Below are positions 1 through 10,574 of a stretch of DNA of 64,000 nt, piece after piece. The stretch comes from Cytospora piceicola (Eukaryota; Ascomycota; Sordariomycetes; Diaporthales; Cytosporaceae). Position numbers and translations under genes: made by a program. The notes under the pieces were generated by a model. That model was not told where the DNA came from, made no database searches, and saw only the letters and a program-made list of their open reading frames with translations. The stretch covers positions 868,001 through 932,000 of the forward strand of contig JALQBC010000004.1 in the NCBI GenBank assembly GCA_023375675.1, given 5' to 3'. The stretch's first letter is position 1. Each line of letters opens with the position of its first letter.

Positions 1-206
1 GATTTGGTCATCTTTGATGGCCGTGCCCACTCCATCGAGATACGAACGAATATCAACCTTGGACTGGTGTTCAACAAAGTCTATTCAACATAATCACAAG
101 AGCCTGTTTGCCTTTGCACCTTTTCTGAAACCTTGGCCATTGAAATCACCCTATTCTCGAGTCTTTTCTGTGTGTTCCTCGTCACAGCACTCTCCTCATC
201 TTGGAC

Positions 207-1097
207 ATGGACTGTGGTCTGGAAGTACCATCTTTGGAACCACAAGATTCGAGACCACAAGATGCCGATGACACCATTATTACAAGCATTGAATCTACTT
301 CGAGTGAGAAAGTCATCCAATCCACATATGGACCTTTGTTGTATGTCTGATAGACCTTTTCCTTAAAATAGCGACTTCTGGTACCAGGTCTTAGCTGACA
401 TTTGATACAGTGCGCCTGCATCAATAGTTTCCATCACAGTCAAAGGCGGGCAGACCTTCCATCCCCACAAAAGCATCCTAACCCAGGACTCTGAATATTT
501 TGAGAGGGCATTGAATGGTCCATTCACTGAGGGGAAGACCCAGTCAATTGACCTTGACGACATCGAATCCAAACACTTCGGCCTCTACGTCAGCCTTGTC
601 TACCCGACAACTGTTGCCATGGGCACTGTGTCTCTGACCGATATCTGGACCCTCGAAAACACGAAGAAATGGTTCTGGACTGACCTCCTCCGCCTATGGC
701 AACTTTCAGATCGCTTTCTCAACAGCAAAATCGAGCCAATTGCCAGAGCTGCGCTTCTTGAACGGTTCGATGAACTGCATGTCCGCAAGCGGCTACGGAG
801 GTATAAAAAAAACCATGGCCTTTCATCAAGGATTATGTGTCAAACTTGAACTGCGCCTTCAGATTATGCAAAGATGAGAGCCTTCCATTTGAGGCATAAT
901 TCGTCACAGGGCTTGGCAATTCCTCACCTCAAGTCTCCGCAGAGTGTCTGCCATTGCTGGATGACGACTTCAAGACACAAGTTACGGTAAAGTTCGCCCT
1001 GCGGCATGCAAGCCCCAGAGTCACGGCCAAGAAGAGAATGAGAGATAAGGAGAGAGAGAAGAAAAATCTGGCCAAGAAGCAGAAACAAAATGACTAA
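207..1097 (+). pseudogene. BTB/POZ-domain protein, broken by a frameshift and a stop
   Basis: The frame opens at the ATG at 207, the first in frame after a stop at 141. It runs to 340, crosses a clean intron (341-410, GTATGT donor, CTGAC branch, ACAG acceptor) and continues from 411. Exon 2 encodes a fungal BTB/POZ core: FHPHKSILTQDSEYFERAL, then the acidic DLDDIESKHFGLYVSLVY. Coding signal then shifts frame at a run of eight A's (about 805-812); downstream PWPFIKDYV... reads in the frame of position 897. That frame meets TAA at 897-899, after LPFEA, but stays convincing up to the final TAA at 1095-1097, with a Lys/Arg-rich tail. A second intron (801-862, GTATAA...TTCAG) would bypass the frameshift but not the TAA. 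BTB proteins of this kind usually act as protein-interaction or Cul3-adaptor modules. The gene is either recently lost or carries assembly errors. Confidence 0.65.
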
Positions 1098-1704
1098 ACC
1101 AGGCCTTTCACATCGGCCTGGTTGCGGGAGGAAAGCGCGCGCTCTCTCATATCACTCAACTCAAGGTTTCGAGTAACCGTTGGCTGTCGTGCCTTCAACG
1201 GTAAGAATGCGCAAAGTTGCGATCTCATACCGGACCATCACTGGTTGTCACCACACACACAGAGAGAGACAAAGAAGGCACTGCAGAGGCTGGCTGTACA
1301 GCCCAGTCGATATGTCCTGCAGGTGACCTTCCCAGTCGCGTATCACGAACGGAGCACAGAGGTACTGGAAGAAGGAAATGGGGCGCTCATGCTCAAGCTT
1401 GACGTGCATAACGGCTGCCTACATGGGTATGGCTTTGACCAAAAATTACTATTTAAAAATAAGTGGTTTCAAGTCTCCTTCCCCTATCTGTCCTGCCGGT
1501 AACGAATCTGAATGACTTTATTGACAGCATGGTTCGTTTCAATTTTGGGGGTTGGGGTATTTGAGCCATTGGAAATTCAGTACCCATATGGAGCTGCTTC
1601 TGGCGGCTCTATTTCCAACGACGTTGGTACGATTTCATTAACCGAGCTACAGCATATTTCCAGACGCGACTTTCCAGCAACATGATACCGGACGCGCCCT
1701 TGTG
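1098..1704. other. Intergenic stretch, convergent gene ends
   Basis: This lies between the 3' end of the BTB gene (+) and the 3' end of the P450 (-). A 126-codon frame at 1122-1502 (+) is the only sizeable frame. It has no recognisable motif, hydrophobic profile or start context, so I treat it as chance. The stretch probably holds both 3' UTRs. Confidence 0.5.
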
Positions 1705-3275
1705 TCACGACGAGGGATAACTCCTCTTTTCGATGTGACAAGGCCACGAGTATAGTGCGACGGTAAAGTAGGCTTTCCATCGCCATTCTTGACCTGGACT
1801 GACCTGGCAAATGTCGTAGGCACGCACGAGCGTAGCGCAAATTTTGAACAACTCAATCCTTGCGATATTCTGCCCTGGACAGGACATGTAACCGAGTCCA
1901 AACTGTGTTTCTCATGCTTAGTGTTTGACCTATATAATACACAGTGAGGCGCTTGGTTCCAGTACTTCTCAAGGGCTGATGACTTCTCGCCTTCCAGCCA
2001 CCTTTCAGGACGGAATTCGCCTGCATCAGGGCCCCAAATCTCCTTCGAGTGATGGATCACCCAAACGCTGACCGACAAGGTCGTGCCCTCGGGAAACGTG
2101 CTGTCACCAATCGTGACGCCGCCCTTGCCCGCCACACGAGGAAGACCCATAGGCGCTGGACCAAACACTCTAAGCGCTTCCTTGATACAGGCCTGCAGGA
2201 GGGTCAATTTTTGCGCCTCAGCGTATGGAACGACCTTCTTCATCCCCGGACTCGACAGCCCTGCCTCGTCGATCTCGTTTCTCACCCGCTCCCACAAATC
2301 CGGACGCCGGATCATGTAGTAGACAAAAGCTTGTAGCCCGCAAGCAACCGTATCTGCGCCCGCCGCCACGGCGTTTATAGCAGCGGACTGGATCTCACTG
2401 GCTGCCATGCGATCGGGGTGCTGTTCCAGATACCGGAACCAATGGGCCACGGCGTCGAATCGCGCGTCAGAAGTCTTCCTGCGCTCCTCGATAGCGCTCT
2501 TGGCAGTATCGATGATGTGGCCGAAGGGAAGGATATCGAGCCACGTCACGAAGGGGTTTGACAGGAGGGCTTGAAGCCATTGCATATATCCGCCCACGGC
2601 CACGTGTATGTTGTGGGCCAGAGAGTTGGCGATGGCACCGCCGATGTCCCTCCCTTCACGCAGAAAGCCAAAGCTCTTGGAGAAGATGACCTCTCCCACG
2701 ACGTCGAAGGTCGTGTACGTGAAGAAGCGGTCCAGGTCGATGGGCCTGCGCTCGTCGGCGTGCTGGTCCAGCCAGCCAAGGAGAAGCTCGACGGTGTCGT
2801 CAATGGCCGGCTCCGCCTGGAGAACGTTGCTGAGGAGATAACCGGATGCGAGGTGCCGGCTCAGCTCGTTCTTTGTAGCCGGATCCGTCTCCCCCATGGC
2901 GTTCTTGAACCGGCGGTCGGGAAAGTGCATCATCTTGTACCAGTCTCCCTTGCGCAGCGGCTTGAGGAGGACTGACCTCAGCGCATCTGGGTGGCTGACG
3001 CTGACTTCATTCGGAGCGACGCGGACGAAGTGGCCGAGTTCATCATGGAGACGGATGAGTTCCAGGTTTTGGTCTCCCTTCAAGATGCGGTTCATATGCC
3101 ACAGACGTGTGAAGGATGCAACGAATGGCCCAGGAATATCGCTAAGGGGAGAGAAATATCTCCGCCGCACTAGCAGAGTGAGGATAGCCACGAATATAAA
3201 TCCTGTGGCCTGTAAGGCCACCGGAAAGCTGTTCAACTCATAGCTTCGAGAGAGTGTTTTCACATTATCCGGCAT
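1705..3275 (-). CDS. Cytochrome P450 monooxygenase, pisatin-demethylase-like
   Basis: Heme-thiolate monooxygenase of about 510 residues, expected in the ER membrane with the catalytic domain facing the cytosol. Start taken at ATG 3275; the frame stays open 12 codons further upstream. Residues 20-37 form the membrane anchor, followed by the proline hinge DIPGP. Other landmarks are the I-helix AGADT (305-309), ExxR in EALR (366-369), the PERF-type motif FRPERW (421-426) and the heme loop FGLGYMSCPG with Cys453. The heme loop is in a second exon: splicing 1940-1903 (GTATTA donor, ACACAG acceptor, only 38 nt) joins EKYWNQAPHC to FGLGY. Without this splice the protein loses its heme ligand. The stretch TRLWHMNRILKGDQNLELIRLH resembles the fungal pisatin-demethylase (CYP57-like) group, which includes phytoalexin-detoxifying enzymes; the substrate here is unknown. 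Confidence 0.88.
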
Positions 3276-4047
3276 CTCTGCTGTATTGCGAGTTCTCCGG
3301 CGTGTGCGCACCCTGGCCGACGTGATATTGGGTTCGGCTTAGACGAGTTCTCAGGCTTGTTCAAGGGATATGGTTGACTTTGCAGTTCGGCTTTGGTATG
3401 TGTTGAGCATATCTTTGGGGTTGCATCTTCAGGAGTCGAAGTATGCCACTGATCATGGACGATCCCCTCTCAGGTACTCAGACTAATGAGGACGTCTGAA
3501 AAAACAACAGGGTTCAACATTTACAAATATCTGATGGGGGTTCCCCGCATTGCGTGGCCTGACGTTGAATGGTTACGGTTGTTTACCATATTAACCACGC
3601 ATGGTTTACCAACGAGATGTGCTTACAGCCGTTTCGACCCCAGCAAGGCCGTCAATCCAGCCTGTACTCTGGCCTCTAGGCGATAATAATGCTGGGGATC
3701 AGCGCTTGGTCACCAACTCAGAGCCAGCACAAGATGGAGGGAGGTAAGAACGCACAGCGAACAACGAGCGCAAACAATATACTTCACATGCCGCGCACGT
3801 ATAACGGCTTGCGGCATGATTTCCAAACGTTCGGATTCCGTGAACATGACATGCATCCCTGGTTAAGCCAATATCGCAAGTGCAAAATCGGGACCAATGG
3901 GTATCTAATCGCTGATGAAACAAAACAAAGAAGTCCCGGTACTAGGTGAAGAAGAACCCGTTCCGTCCCCCGGGGACCGTCTCGGTAGATGAACTGAACC
4001 ATACGTCCAAAATAAACGACCCTCCAGTACGACTTCAACGACACCCT
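3276..4047. other. P450 upstream region
   Basis: About 770 bases between the P450 start and the end of the small membrane-protein gene, both on the minus strand. It should carry the P450 promoter. Frames at 3486-3686 and 3689-3949 (+) and 3784-4044 (-) have no recognisable features. I see no TATA box I would defend. Confidence 0.4.
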
Positions 4048-4390
4048 TCAAAACTTCTCCGGCTGAGACCCATGGTCTATGGTCCCTCGGTAAGTGCTTA
4101 TGTGGTCTGCAAAGAGCGACTGATTAGCGGGGGCGCAAATGGCACACTTGTGGCAGAGAGGAAAACATACCACGGACTGCTCTACCCCTACGATTTGGCG
4201 GGAAGTACTGCGCGATCTTGCCTTTCCCAGCCCCCAGGCACCAATAGCAGGCCAAAGTAGGCAGCGCGAGGATGGTGAACATCAAGAGCGGGAACAAGAC
4301 GACGTAGAAGGTGAATTTGGCCGGGACGGCGCCGTCGTAGGTGCGCCAGTTCGTAGTCGCCGCATCGGCTGCTATTGCGTCGGCGGACAT
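4048..4390 (-). CDS. Small single-helix membrane protein, 92 aa
   Basis: ATG at 4390. Exon 1 (4390-4171) ends ...NRRGRAVR-D, with a GTATGT donor at 4170. The intron (4170-4107, 64 nt) has a GCTAATC branch and a TTTGCAG acceptor. Exon 2 (4106-4048) adds HISTYRGTIDHGSQPEKF and a stop. The N terminus (MSADAIAADAATTNW) is Ala-rich and polar. Residues about 25-52 (FTFYVVLFPLLMFTILALPT and onward) form one hydrophobic helix, followed by a short basic tail. I do not recognise the family. The length, clean intron and one-helix layout resemble small ER or mitochondrial membrane proteins, but no function can be given. If the intron is retained the frame instead ends at 4124 with a different tail. Confidence 0.68.
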
Positions 4391-5776
4391 TATTGTTTGA
4401 ACTTTGTGGGACTGGCTGATTCTTCTTGGCCAGAGGAACTTGGAATTTGCGATTGAAGTCCGAACACAGCAAGGGTGGGTTGAACTGATCGTCGGATCTT
4501 CGATCCGTGAGTTCTAACTGGAACGTGTCGATGCAGGCGGTCGACGGTTGAGTATCCGGAAGTGGTTTTGAGAAGAGCAAAGAAGCGAATACTCGAGGGC
4601 AGTGATCAACACTATCTTCGGCAGGTCAAGGAAGTGAAAGCAACGAATCCAGCGTCAAAGAAAGTAAGAATGGGCAATACAAAGATGACCGGTGCAGAGG
4701 GGGAAAGGGAAAACAAACTCTAGACAAAAACAGCGGAAGGAAGCGCTGTAAAGAACCAACAGAACAGGAACCAACACCGCAGAATGGGAGTTCAATCACC
4801 CCACGTTACAACGATCCAGCCCGCCACTCAGGCCCAAGACCATCCCCGCCGTGGTCCCTAAATAAAACCAACAGACGTCAGGTCAATGTACACTAAGGTA
4901 AGCTGCATCCACACCATTGTTGCATCCCGAGCAATAAGGATGAAAGGGAGCAAACGACAAAGACTCCTCGTTCATTGGCCGGCTGTCGTAAGAAACCTAA
5001 GGGCACGGCGCGCTGATCCTGCCTGGGGTCGCACATCCGGGGCTGGCAATCACAAACCACACGAGTTGCCAATTTAACGGGGCGGTCCTGGTGCCATTCG
5101 GTTTCAGACCACCCCCTCCATTCATCCTCTAGGCAGGGGTGAGGCGAAGCGATGTGTATGATATGGCCCCACATAGGGCAACGAGGAGTTTGAGAGCTGG
5201 TGAGGAAACCGCCCGAACTCGGTTCTGAATAGCCTCGTGGAGGCTCATGGAGCTCATGGAACCTCGAAATGCCGATCTGGCACTGCATGAAGAGGAGGGT
5301 ATGGGATTTCCCACAACATAAAGGTGACGATCATCAGGGCACATGGTGGTTAAGGATCAGTCGTCGTGCTCTCGGCTGGGTCCGGTGTCATGACAGCCAG
5401 AGAAGGACCAGGGCTCCACTGTATATGAGACGAACCCCTGGGTCGATAAGCGAAGAACATTTCTAGATTACTACAACCTAAACGCACGCCATGTGGAGGG
5501 GAAAGAAACAAAAAAAAATTTGAGAAACATGTCAACGACGAGGACAAGGAAGTAAATCACAAGACTTGAAAATCGTGAAAATGCCCGAGAGCTTCGGAGC
5601 AGAGTAATGTTGGGAATAGGTTGCGCGGTCAGCCAACGGTGATGCTCTGGTGGCTGCAGGTGGGCCGTTCTTGCGCAGTTGTTTGTTTTATTTTCAAGAG
5701 TCGCTCATAGCCTGCTTGACGACAGCCGCTCTATCTTGTTTTGTTTTAAATGCTGTGCAATACTAATGCCGCCCTA
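4391..5776. other. Intergenic region between small membrane protein and MET12
   Basis: About 1.4 kb lying downstream of MET12 and upstream of the 92-aa gene, both on the minus strand. Read on the minus strand, 4600-4800 is pyrimidine-rich, as is common just upstream of fungal starts. A 131-codon minus frame at 4893-5288 has odd composition and no motif and is not called. Confidence 0.45.
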
Positions 5777-7831
5777 TCAAGCACTCTTCAAGAAATCCCA
5801 CAGAGCATCCTGCTCGACGTACTCGTGATGGATGATGTTCACCAACCACAGGTCTCCCTTCATCTTCTCCAGGAACTGGGCGGCCTCGGACCCCTTTCCG
5901 TAAACCTGGGCCCACTCGCCCCAAATCCCGAACGCCTCCTCCGCCCACGCCCTAAAGCTCACTTCCTCGACGATGGTGGGCGTGACGATCTCCTTCCCGG
6001 GGAAGACGCCCCAGGTTACCGCGTTCGTGCCGACCTCCTGCATGTCCTGGTCCGGCTCGCCGCTGAAATCCTGCGAGACGAAATCGCCCGCAGCGTTTGC
6101 GGCGTAGAACCAGATGCTCTCCTTCATCTCGGGCCTTGCTATTTTCTCGTGTAGCCTCTTCCACTGGTCGGCCGGCACGAAGAACTCGACGAAGGCCTTC
6201 TGGAACACGAACCCGTTCGCTGGGCCCCATCCGAAGGTCGGGTCCAGAGACTTCACCCCGTTCACCGCGGGCTGGGAGGCCACCGTCCACCACCCCTTCT
6301 GGTTCAAGGCGACCAGCTGGTCCTTGATCACCCCGGTCTCGTCGTTGAACTCGGCCTCGCTCCAGGGAATCGCCCGGAGGTCGCCCTGGAGGTGGCGGAT
6401 GAACAGGGTGTTGATGGCCTCGACCGAGCTGGGGGCGCCCCACAGCGACCGCGCCGCCGTCACGCTCATGTGCAGGCTCACGCCGTACCCGTCGATCTCG
6501 CCGTATGCCGGCGACCGTGCGTCTCCCCACCGGCCGTTGGGGAAGTCATCCCACGTCGCCTCGCGGCCCAGGACGCCCTCGCCCTCCGAGATGGCCAGTG
6601 TGTTGGCCCGGCTGTGCACGGGCTCGTAGGGCCGGGACGCCTCGAGCTGCGTGGCCTCGTACTCTGGGTTGGAGGGGGTCCGCTCGCCCGAGATGATGAC
6701 CCGGTTGCGGGGCTCAGACGAGACGGTGGACTGCCGGCGCGAGGCGCTGCTGATGCCGAGATGCTGCTGTGATGTGGAGCCGGTGCCGTTAGAGCTGGTG
6801 CCGTTGATCTCGACCGTCGGTACTGAGGTGATCAGGTCGTCCACGGCGAGCCCCTGCTCTCCCGCGGGGCTCTCTACTGGTATAAGGCCCGTCCGTTCCA
6901 GGATGAAGGACACGGCCTTCTCCAGGTTGAGCGTGTAGAAGTGGAATCCTTTGGGGCCGGAGCTGGTCCTGCTCTTGATCTCCTTGATCTGCTCGATAAG
7001 CTCACTGAGGATGTCGACGCCCACCAGCTTGACCCTCTCGTCGTCCCTCTTCACCTCGTCTAGCCGTGCCATCAGATCATCTGGTATTCCTGCGTGGCTC
7101 AATTTCGTTGTCCTCTTGATCATCTGGTAGTTCTGAATAGGCATGAGTCCCGGGACGATGATAATGTCCTTGAAAGCACCACTTGGGTGTTCCCTCAGTG
7201 TCGTTTCAAACTTGTCGTAAGCCTTGATGTCGAAGAAGAGTTGCGTCATGATGAAATCCGCTCCAGCCTGAACCTTCTCCACCAATGAAGGCAGGTCGTG
7301 TTCCATACTCTGCCCCAGCGGATGACTCTCATCGGCATGTCCCTCAGGATACGCAGCGACACCGATGCAGAAGTAATCTCCATGGTTCTTCCGTATGTAT
7401 TTGACCAGATCCACGGCCCACTTGAACTCGTCCTCGTCGCCCAAGTCGTCCTCGTCGTTCTCGTCCATGTATTCCGCCCTTCGTGGGGGGTCGCCTCTCA
7501 GTGCCAGTATATTCCGTATTCCCAAGACCTTGGCGTCCTCGAGTGCCTTGTCAATCAAGCGCCGGTTCATGTTGGTGCAGGTAAGGTGGAGGCAGGTGGT
7601 CAGACCGAGCTCCCGCTGGCATATCTCGGCAAGCTCGAGGGACTTCTGGGCTGTCGAGCCGCCAGCGCCCCAGGTAACGTTGACGAAGGTTGGTTTCAAG
7701 GCACGCGCCATACGCTCGAGACGCGACCGCAGGTTGGCAAAACCCATCTGGGTCTTGGGAGGGAAGAATTCGAGGGAGAAGTAGTTGGCGTCCGGCGGCA
7801 TTGCCGCGATCTTGTCGGTAATTTTGTCCAT
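5777..7831 (-). CDS. MET12: Methylenetetrahydrofolate reductase, MET12 type
   Basis: Reduces 5,10-methylene-THF to 5-methyl-THF, the methyl donor for methionine synthesis; cytosolic flavoenzyme. Single exon, 684 residues from ATG 7831. The frame extends to 7993, but that extension looks like 5' UTR, and MDKITDKIAA matches family starts. The N-terminal catalytic TIM barrel begins with LEFFPPKT (Glu21 is the expected acid), then VNVTWGAGGST, LHLTCTNMN, ILALRGDPPR, CIGVAAYPEGH and GADFIMTQLFFD. A Ser-rich, poorly conserved linker (about residues 330-415) leads to the fungal regulatory domain with TWDDFPNGRWGD, PAYGEIDGYG, ASQPAVNGV, FGWGPANG and AVTWGVFPG. WGAGGST, LEFFPPKT and the AYGEIDGYG block fit the yeast MET12 paralogue better than MET13. 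Length is slightly above yeast MET12 because of the linker. It is the last normal gene before the giant element. Confidence 0.95.
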   Translation of the reverse strand: MDKITDKIAAMPPDANYFSLEFFPPKTQMGFANLRSRLERMARALKPTFVNVTWGAGGSTAQKSLELAEICQRELGLTTCLHLTCTNMNRRLIDKALEDAKVLGIRNILALRGDPPRRAEYMDENDEDDLGDEDEFKWAVDLVKYIRKNHGDYFCIGVAAYPEGHADESHPLGQSMEHDLPSLVEKVQAGADFIMTQLFFDIKAYDKFETTLREHPSGAFKDIIIVPGLMPIQNYQMIKRTTKLSHAGIPDDLMARLDEVKRDDERVKLVGVDILSELIEQIKEIKSRTSSGPKGFHFYTLNLEKAVSFILERTGLIPVESPAGEQGLAVDDLITSVPTVEINGTSSNGTGSTSQQHLGISSASRRQSTVSSEPRNRVIISGERTPSNPEYEATQLEASRPYEPVHSRANTLAISEGEGVLGREATWDDFPNGRWGDARSPAYGEIDGYGVSLHMSVTAARSLWGAPSSVEAINTLFIRHLQGDLRAIPWSEAEFNDETGVIKDQLVALNQKGWWTVASQPAVNGVKSLDPTFGWGPANGFVFQKAFVEFFVPADQWKRLHEKIARPEMKESIWFYAANAAGDFVSQDFSGEPDQDMQEVGTNAVTWGVFPGKEIVTPTIVEEVSFRAWAEEAFGIWGEWAQVYGKGSEAAQFLEKMKGDLWLVNIIHHEYVEQDALWDFLKSA

Positions 7832-8715
7832 AATGTCGAGTGAGTCCCCCAAGTGGATGGAGAGAGAGGAATTGGGGTGGGTGGTTTGTGTGTTGAGTGT
7901 CGAGTCGTCAATGACACAAGAAACACTTGAGGTTTGCGACAGTCGGTGGCTCCGGTGTCGGCCGAGAAAGAAAGCACTTCCAGGCGTTCCCAAAGTGTAC
8001 GCGGTTGCTCAGTGATTCAAGCACAAGAATGTGACAATCTCGACAGGCAAGCAGTCCAGATTTCGAGATTGGGAGTAGACGTCACAAAAGCAGCTTGAAC
8101 TAAAGATAACAAAGAAGGCGACGTAGCTCAATTGCTTCTTAGGTGTGGTCCAAGGTCTGATGACTGTTCGTTTCTTGATTCTGCCCCGCCAGCCGTGGGC
8201 CAAGCACAAGTGAATGTGGGGTGTGCAGAACCTCATTCACCATAGCGCTCGCTCTGTGCTTTTGCGGCTTCAACATCGAAACCATTTAAACCCAGGAATA
8301 AGTCTGCTAAGTAATCTCTATTGATAGAATGGATGTCTACGACCAAGCACATGAAGCTTTATAAACAACCCTGTGCTGGGCATCTATCTTCGGCCTGCAA
8401 ATCACATATATTCAATGTCTATTCCCAGCCGTTCGAGATCTTCTTGCGAAGTTCATCAGTCTTGTATACCTACTAAGTATCCATAGGTGGTAGTAGCTAA
8501 GGTGAGTTTAGGTGTCTAGAGTCCAAGAGACTATCCAACATTAGCCTCTACTACATACCACGCTATAGTGGACATCAGAGGCGTTTAGGACTTTGTTGCT
8601 CAGGCAAGATATGTGCCAAAATGTTTTTCTTCCAGCTTAACCACGTCTTTACTGTAAAGCTCCTTGCGGATATCGCATGCAAACAGGCTGAACATTCAGA
8701 TTACCCCTTGTTAAC
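7832..8715. other. MET12 promoter region up to the element edge
   Basis: Read on the minus strand, the 60 bases before the MET12 ATG are CT-rich (CTCTCTCTCC), a usual fungal 5' leader. From about 8240 to 8715 the DNA has ordinary dinucleotide use, with CA and TG present, and shows no gene. The transition to the element is sharp, near 8716. Confidence 0.5.
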
Positions 8716-9061
8716 CGAGAGCGATTTTTTCCTATTTTCGGTAGGTCTTGACTCCTGAGACACTGTCTTATGCGGGGTTCTGGAGTGCATTTTCGAGTTA
8801 AAGACAGTTTTTAGAGTGTATTTTCGAGTCTGATACAGTTTCTGGAGTGCATTTTCGAGTGTGATATATATATCGTGAGTTGAAACTTTATCTTTAGAGT
8901 TTGCTTTCGAGCCTTCGAGACTATAACTTAAGGCTAGCCTTCGAGTCCTGATCGTAGCTATCTCTGTCTTTAAGTCGCTCTCGCCTTCGACTTTCGAGTC
9001 TTGATCGTCTGGCTTCTATTACGTCTAATAGTCTTCTGTCCTCTGTTTATCTGACCGTGGC

Positions 9062-9945
9062 CGTATCGGTGGTATGTTTCTAGTGTATCTTACGGTCGGT
9101 CCGCTACGGTCGGCTTAGGCTACATCGAGTAAGAAAGGCGATACTAGGCTACGATGTATCTTACGGTCGGTCCGCCGCGGAACACGTAGCGTATGGCCGG
9201 TCCGCCCCGGAAGATCTACGATAGCTATAATGCCTTTCGTATGGCCACGATGGCTCTTACGGTCGGTCTGCTACGGAACTAACTGCCTAGGTAATGGCTA
9301 CGATGCCTTTTATAGTCGGTCCGCTACGGAGCATATGACGTATAGCTACGATGCCTTTTACGGTCGGTCCGTTACGGAACACGTGACTGCCTGGGTAGTG
9401 ACTGCCTGAGTAATAGCTACGATGCCTTTACGGTCGGTCTGTTACGGTCGGCTTAGGCTATACCGAGTGGGAAAGGCGATGCGGGAGGCTATAATGCCTC
9501 TCACGGTCGGTCCGCTACGGAACTGACTGCCTTGGTAATAGCTACGATGCTTTTTACGGTCGGTCCGCTACGGAACACGGAACACGTAAGGTATAGCTAC
9601 GATGCCTTTTACGGTCGGTCTGCTACGGAACACGGAACACGTAAGGTATAGCTACGATGCCTTTACGGTCGGTTCGCTACGGGATATGTAACTGCCTAGG
9701 TGGTGACTGCCTGGGTAGTAACTGCTTAAGTGATAGCTACGATGCCTTTTACGGTCGGTCCGCTACGGAACACGTAATATATAGCTACGATATCTTTACG
9801 GTCGGTCCGCTACGGTCGGCTTAGGCTATACCGAGTGGGAAAGGCGATATTAGGCTATAATACCTTTTACGGTCGGTCCGCCCTAGAAGATTTACGATAG
9901 CTACGATGCCTTTTACGGTCGGTCTGCTATAGAACACGTGACTAG
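9062..9945 (+). repeat. Tandem array of ACGGTCGGTCCGCTACGGA units
   Basis: More than a dozen degenerate units, each with the core 'acggtcggtccgctacgga' followed by 'acacgta' or 'ctgactgcc' and 'atagctacgatgcctttt'. A longer insert, 'cggcttaggctataccgagt', recurs at about 9110, 9450 and 9820. The core is itself partly palindromic (CCG...CGG). The right TIR has a shorter inverted version (about 49885-50165). Such subterminal arrays are typical transposase-binding regions in large DNA transposons; binding is inferred, not seen. Confidence 0.75.
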
Positions 9946-9983
9946 TTAAGCCACCTATAGCACTTTTCCCTAGGACTAATTTA

Positions 9984-10080
9984 GCTGTGATGGCTGTGAT
10001 AGCTGTGATGGCTATAATAGCTGTGATAGCTGTAATAGCTGTGATGGCTGTGATAGCTGTGATAGCTATAATTATAAACA
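9984..10080. repeat. GCTGTGAT(G/A) microsatellite
   Basis: About ten 9-10 base units of 'gctgtgatg', 'gctgtgata' and 'gctataata' types. The corresponding right-TIR position (49803-49832) keeps only a short degenerate 'agctattacagttaaat' remnant, so the array expanded or contracted after the two TIRs diverged. Confidence 0.7.
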
Positions 10081-10173
10081 CGGTAGTAATTATATAAATA
10101 TAGCCGGTTAGTAAGCTCGCCTTTTAATTTTAGCGACCGGTTTATTAGCCGGTTATATCGATTCGAATGTTCG

Positions 10174-10248
10174 ACCGTAACCTTAACCTTAACTTTAACC
10201 TTAACCTTAACCTTAACCTTAACCTTAACCTTAACCTTAACCTTAACC
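10174..10248. repeat. CCTTAA hexamer array (telomere-like), left
   Basis: About twelve nearly perfect CCTTAA units at the inner edge of the left TIR. A second short copy (10353-10381) follows a duplicate of the CCGG box. The unit is hexameric like the fungal telomere CCCTAA but is not that sequence, and RIP at CpA would not convert one into the other. Confidence 0.85.
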
Positions 10249-10574
10249 TCCTAGGTACTTACTAACCTGAACGTTAGTAAGCTCGCCTCTTAATTTCAGC
10301 GACCGGTTTACTAGCCGGTTATATTAAATTAAATATTATCGACTATAACTATAACTTTAACCTTAACCTTAACCTTAACCTCGACTACGTTATAATACAT
10401 ACCGATATCAATAAGGTCTATAAACTTATACGTAGTTAAATTAAAATAAAATCGAGGTTAATACTATTAATTAATATGTCCTTATCGTTATCTACGAGTG
10501 TTTATTATATATACATTTATAAAGTATATTAGGCCGGTCTTTCTTTTAAAATCATATAAAATATTAAAGACTAA

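Larger units (their letters stand above)
8716..10250 (+). repeat. Left terminal inverted repeat
   Basis: About 1.53 kb. From outside in it holds the terminal CGAGAGCGAT, three copies of GGAGTGCATTTTCGAG-like units (8783-8860), the GTGATATATATATCGT box, a tract rich in 'ttcgag' (8895-9010), the ACGGTCGGTCCG array, a GCTGTGATG microsatellite (9984-10070), the paired-CCGG box and the CCTTAA array. It keeps more TG and CA than the interior, so it is less heavily RIP-mutated or was mutated later. It pairs with 49457-50544. Confidence 0.78.

Noticed and set aside
1122..1502. 126-codon open frame (+)
   Set aside because: No motif, no hydrophobic or coiled pattern, weak start context; probably 3' UTR sequence.
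4893..5288. 131-codon open frame (-)
   Set aside because: Low-complexity composition and no recognisable feature; lies in an intergenic region.
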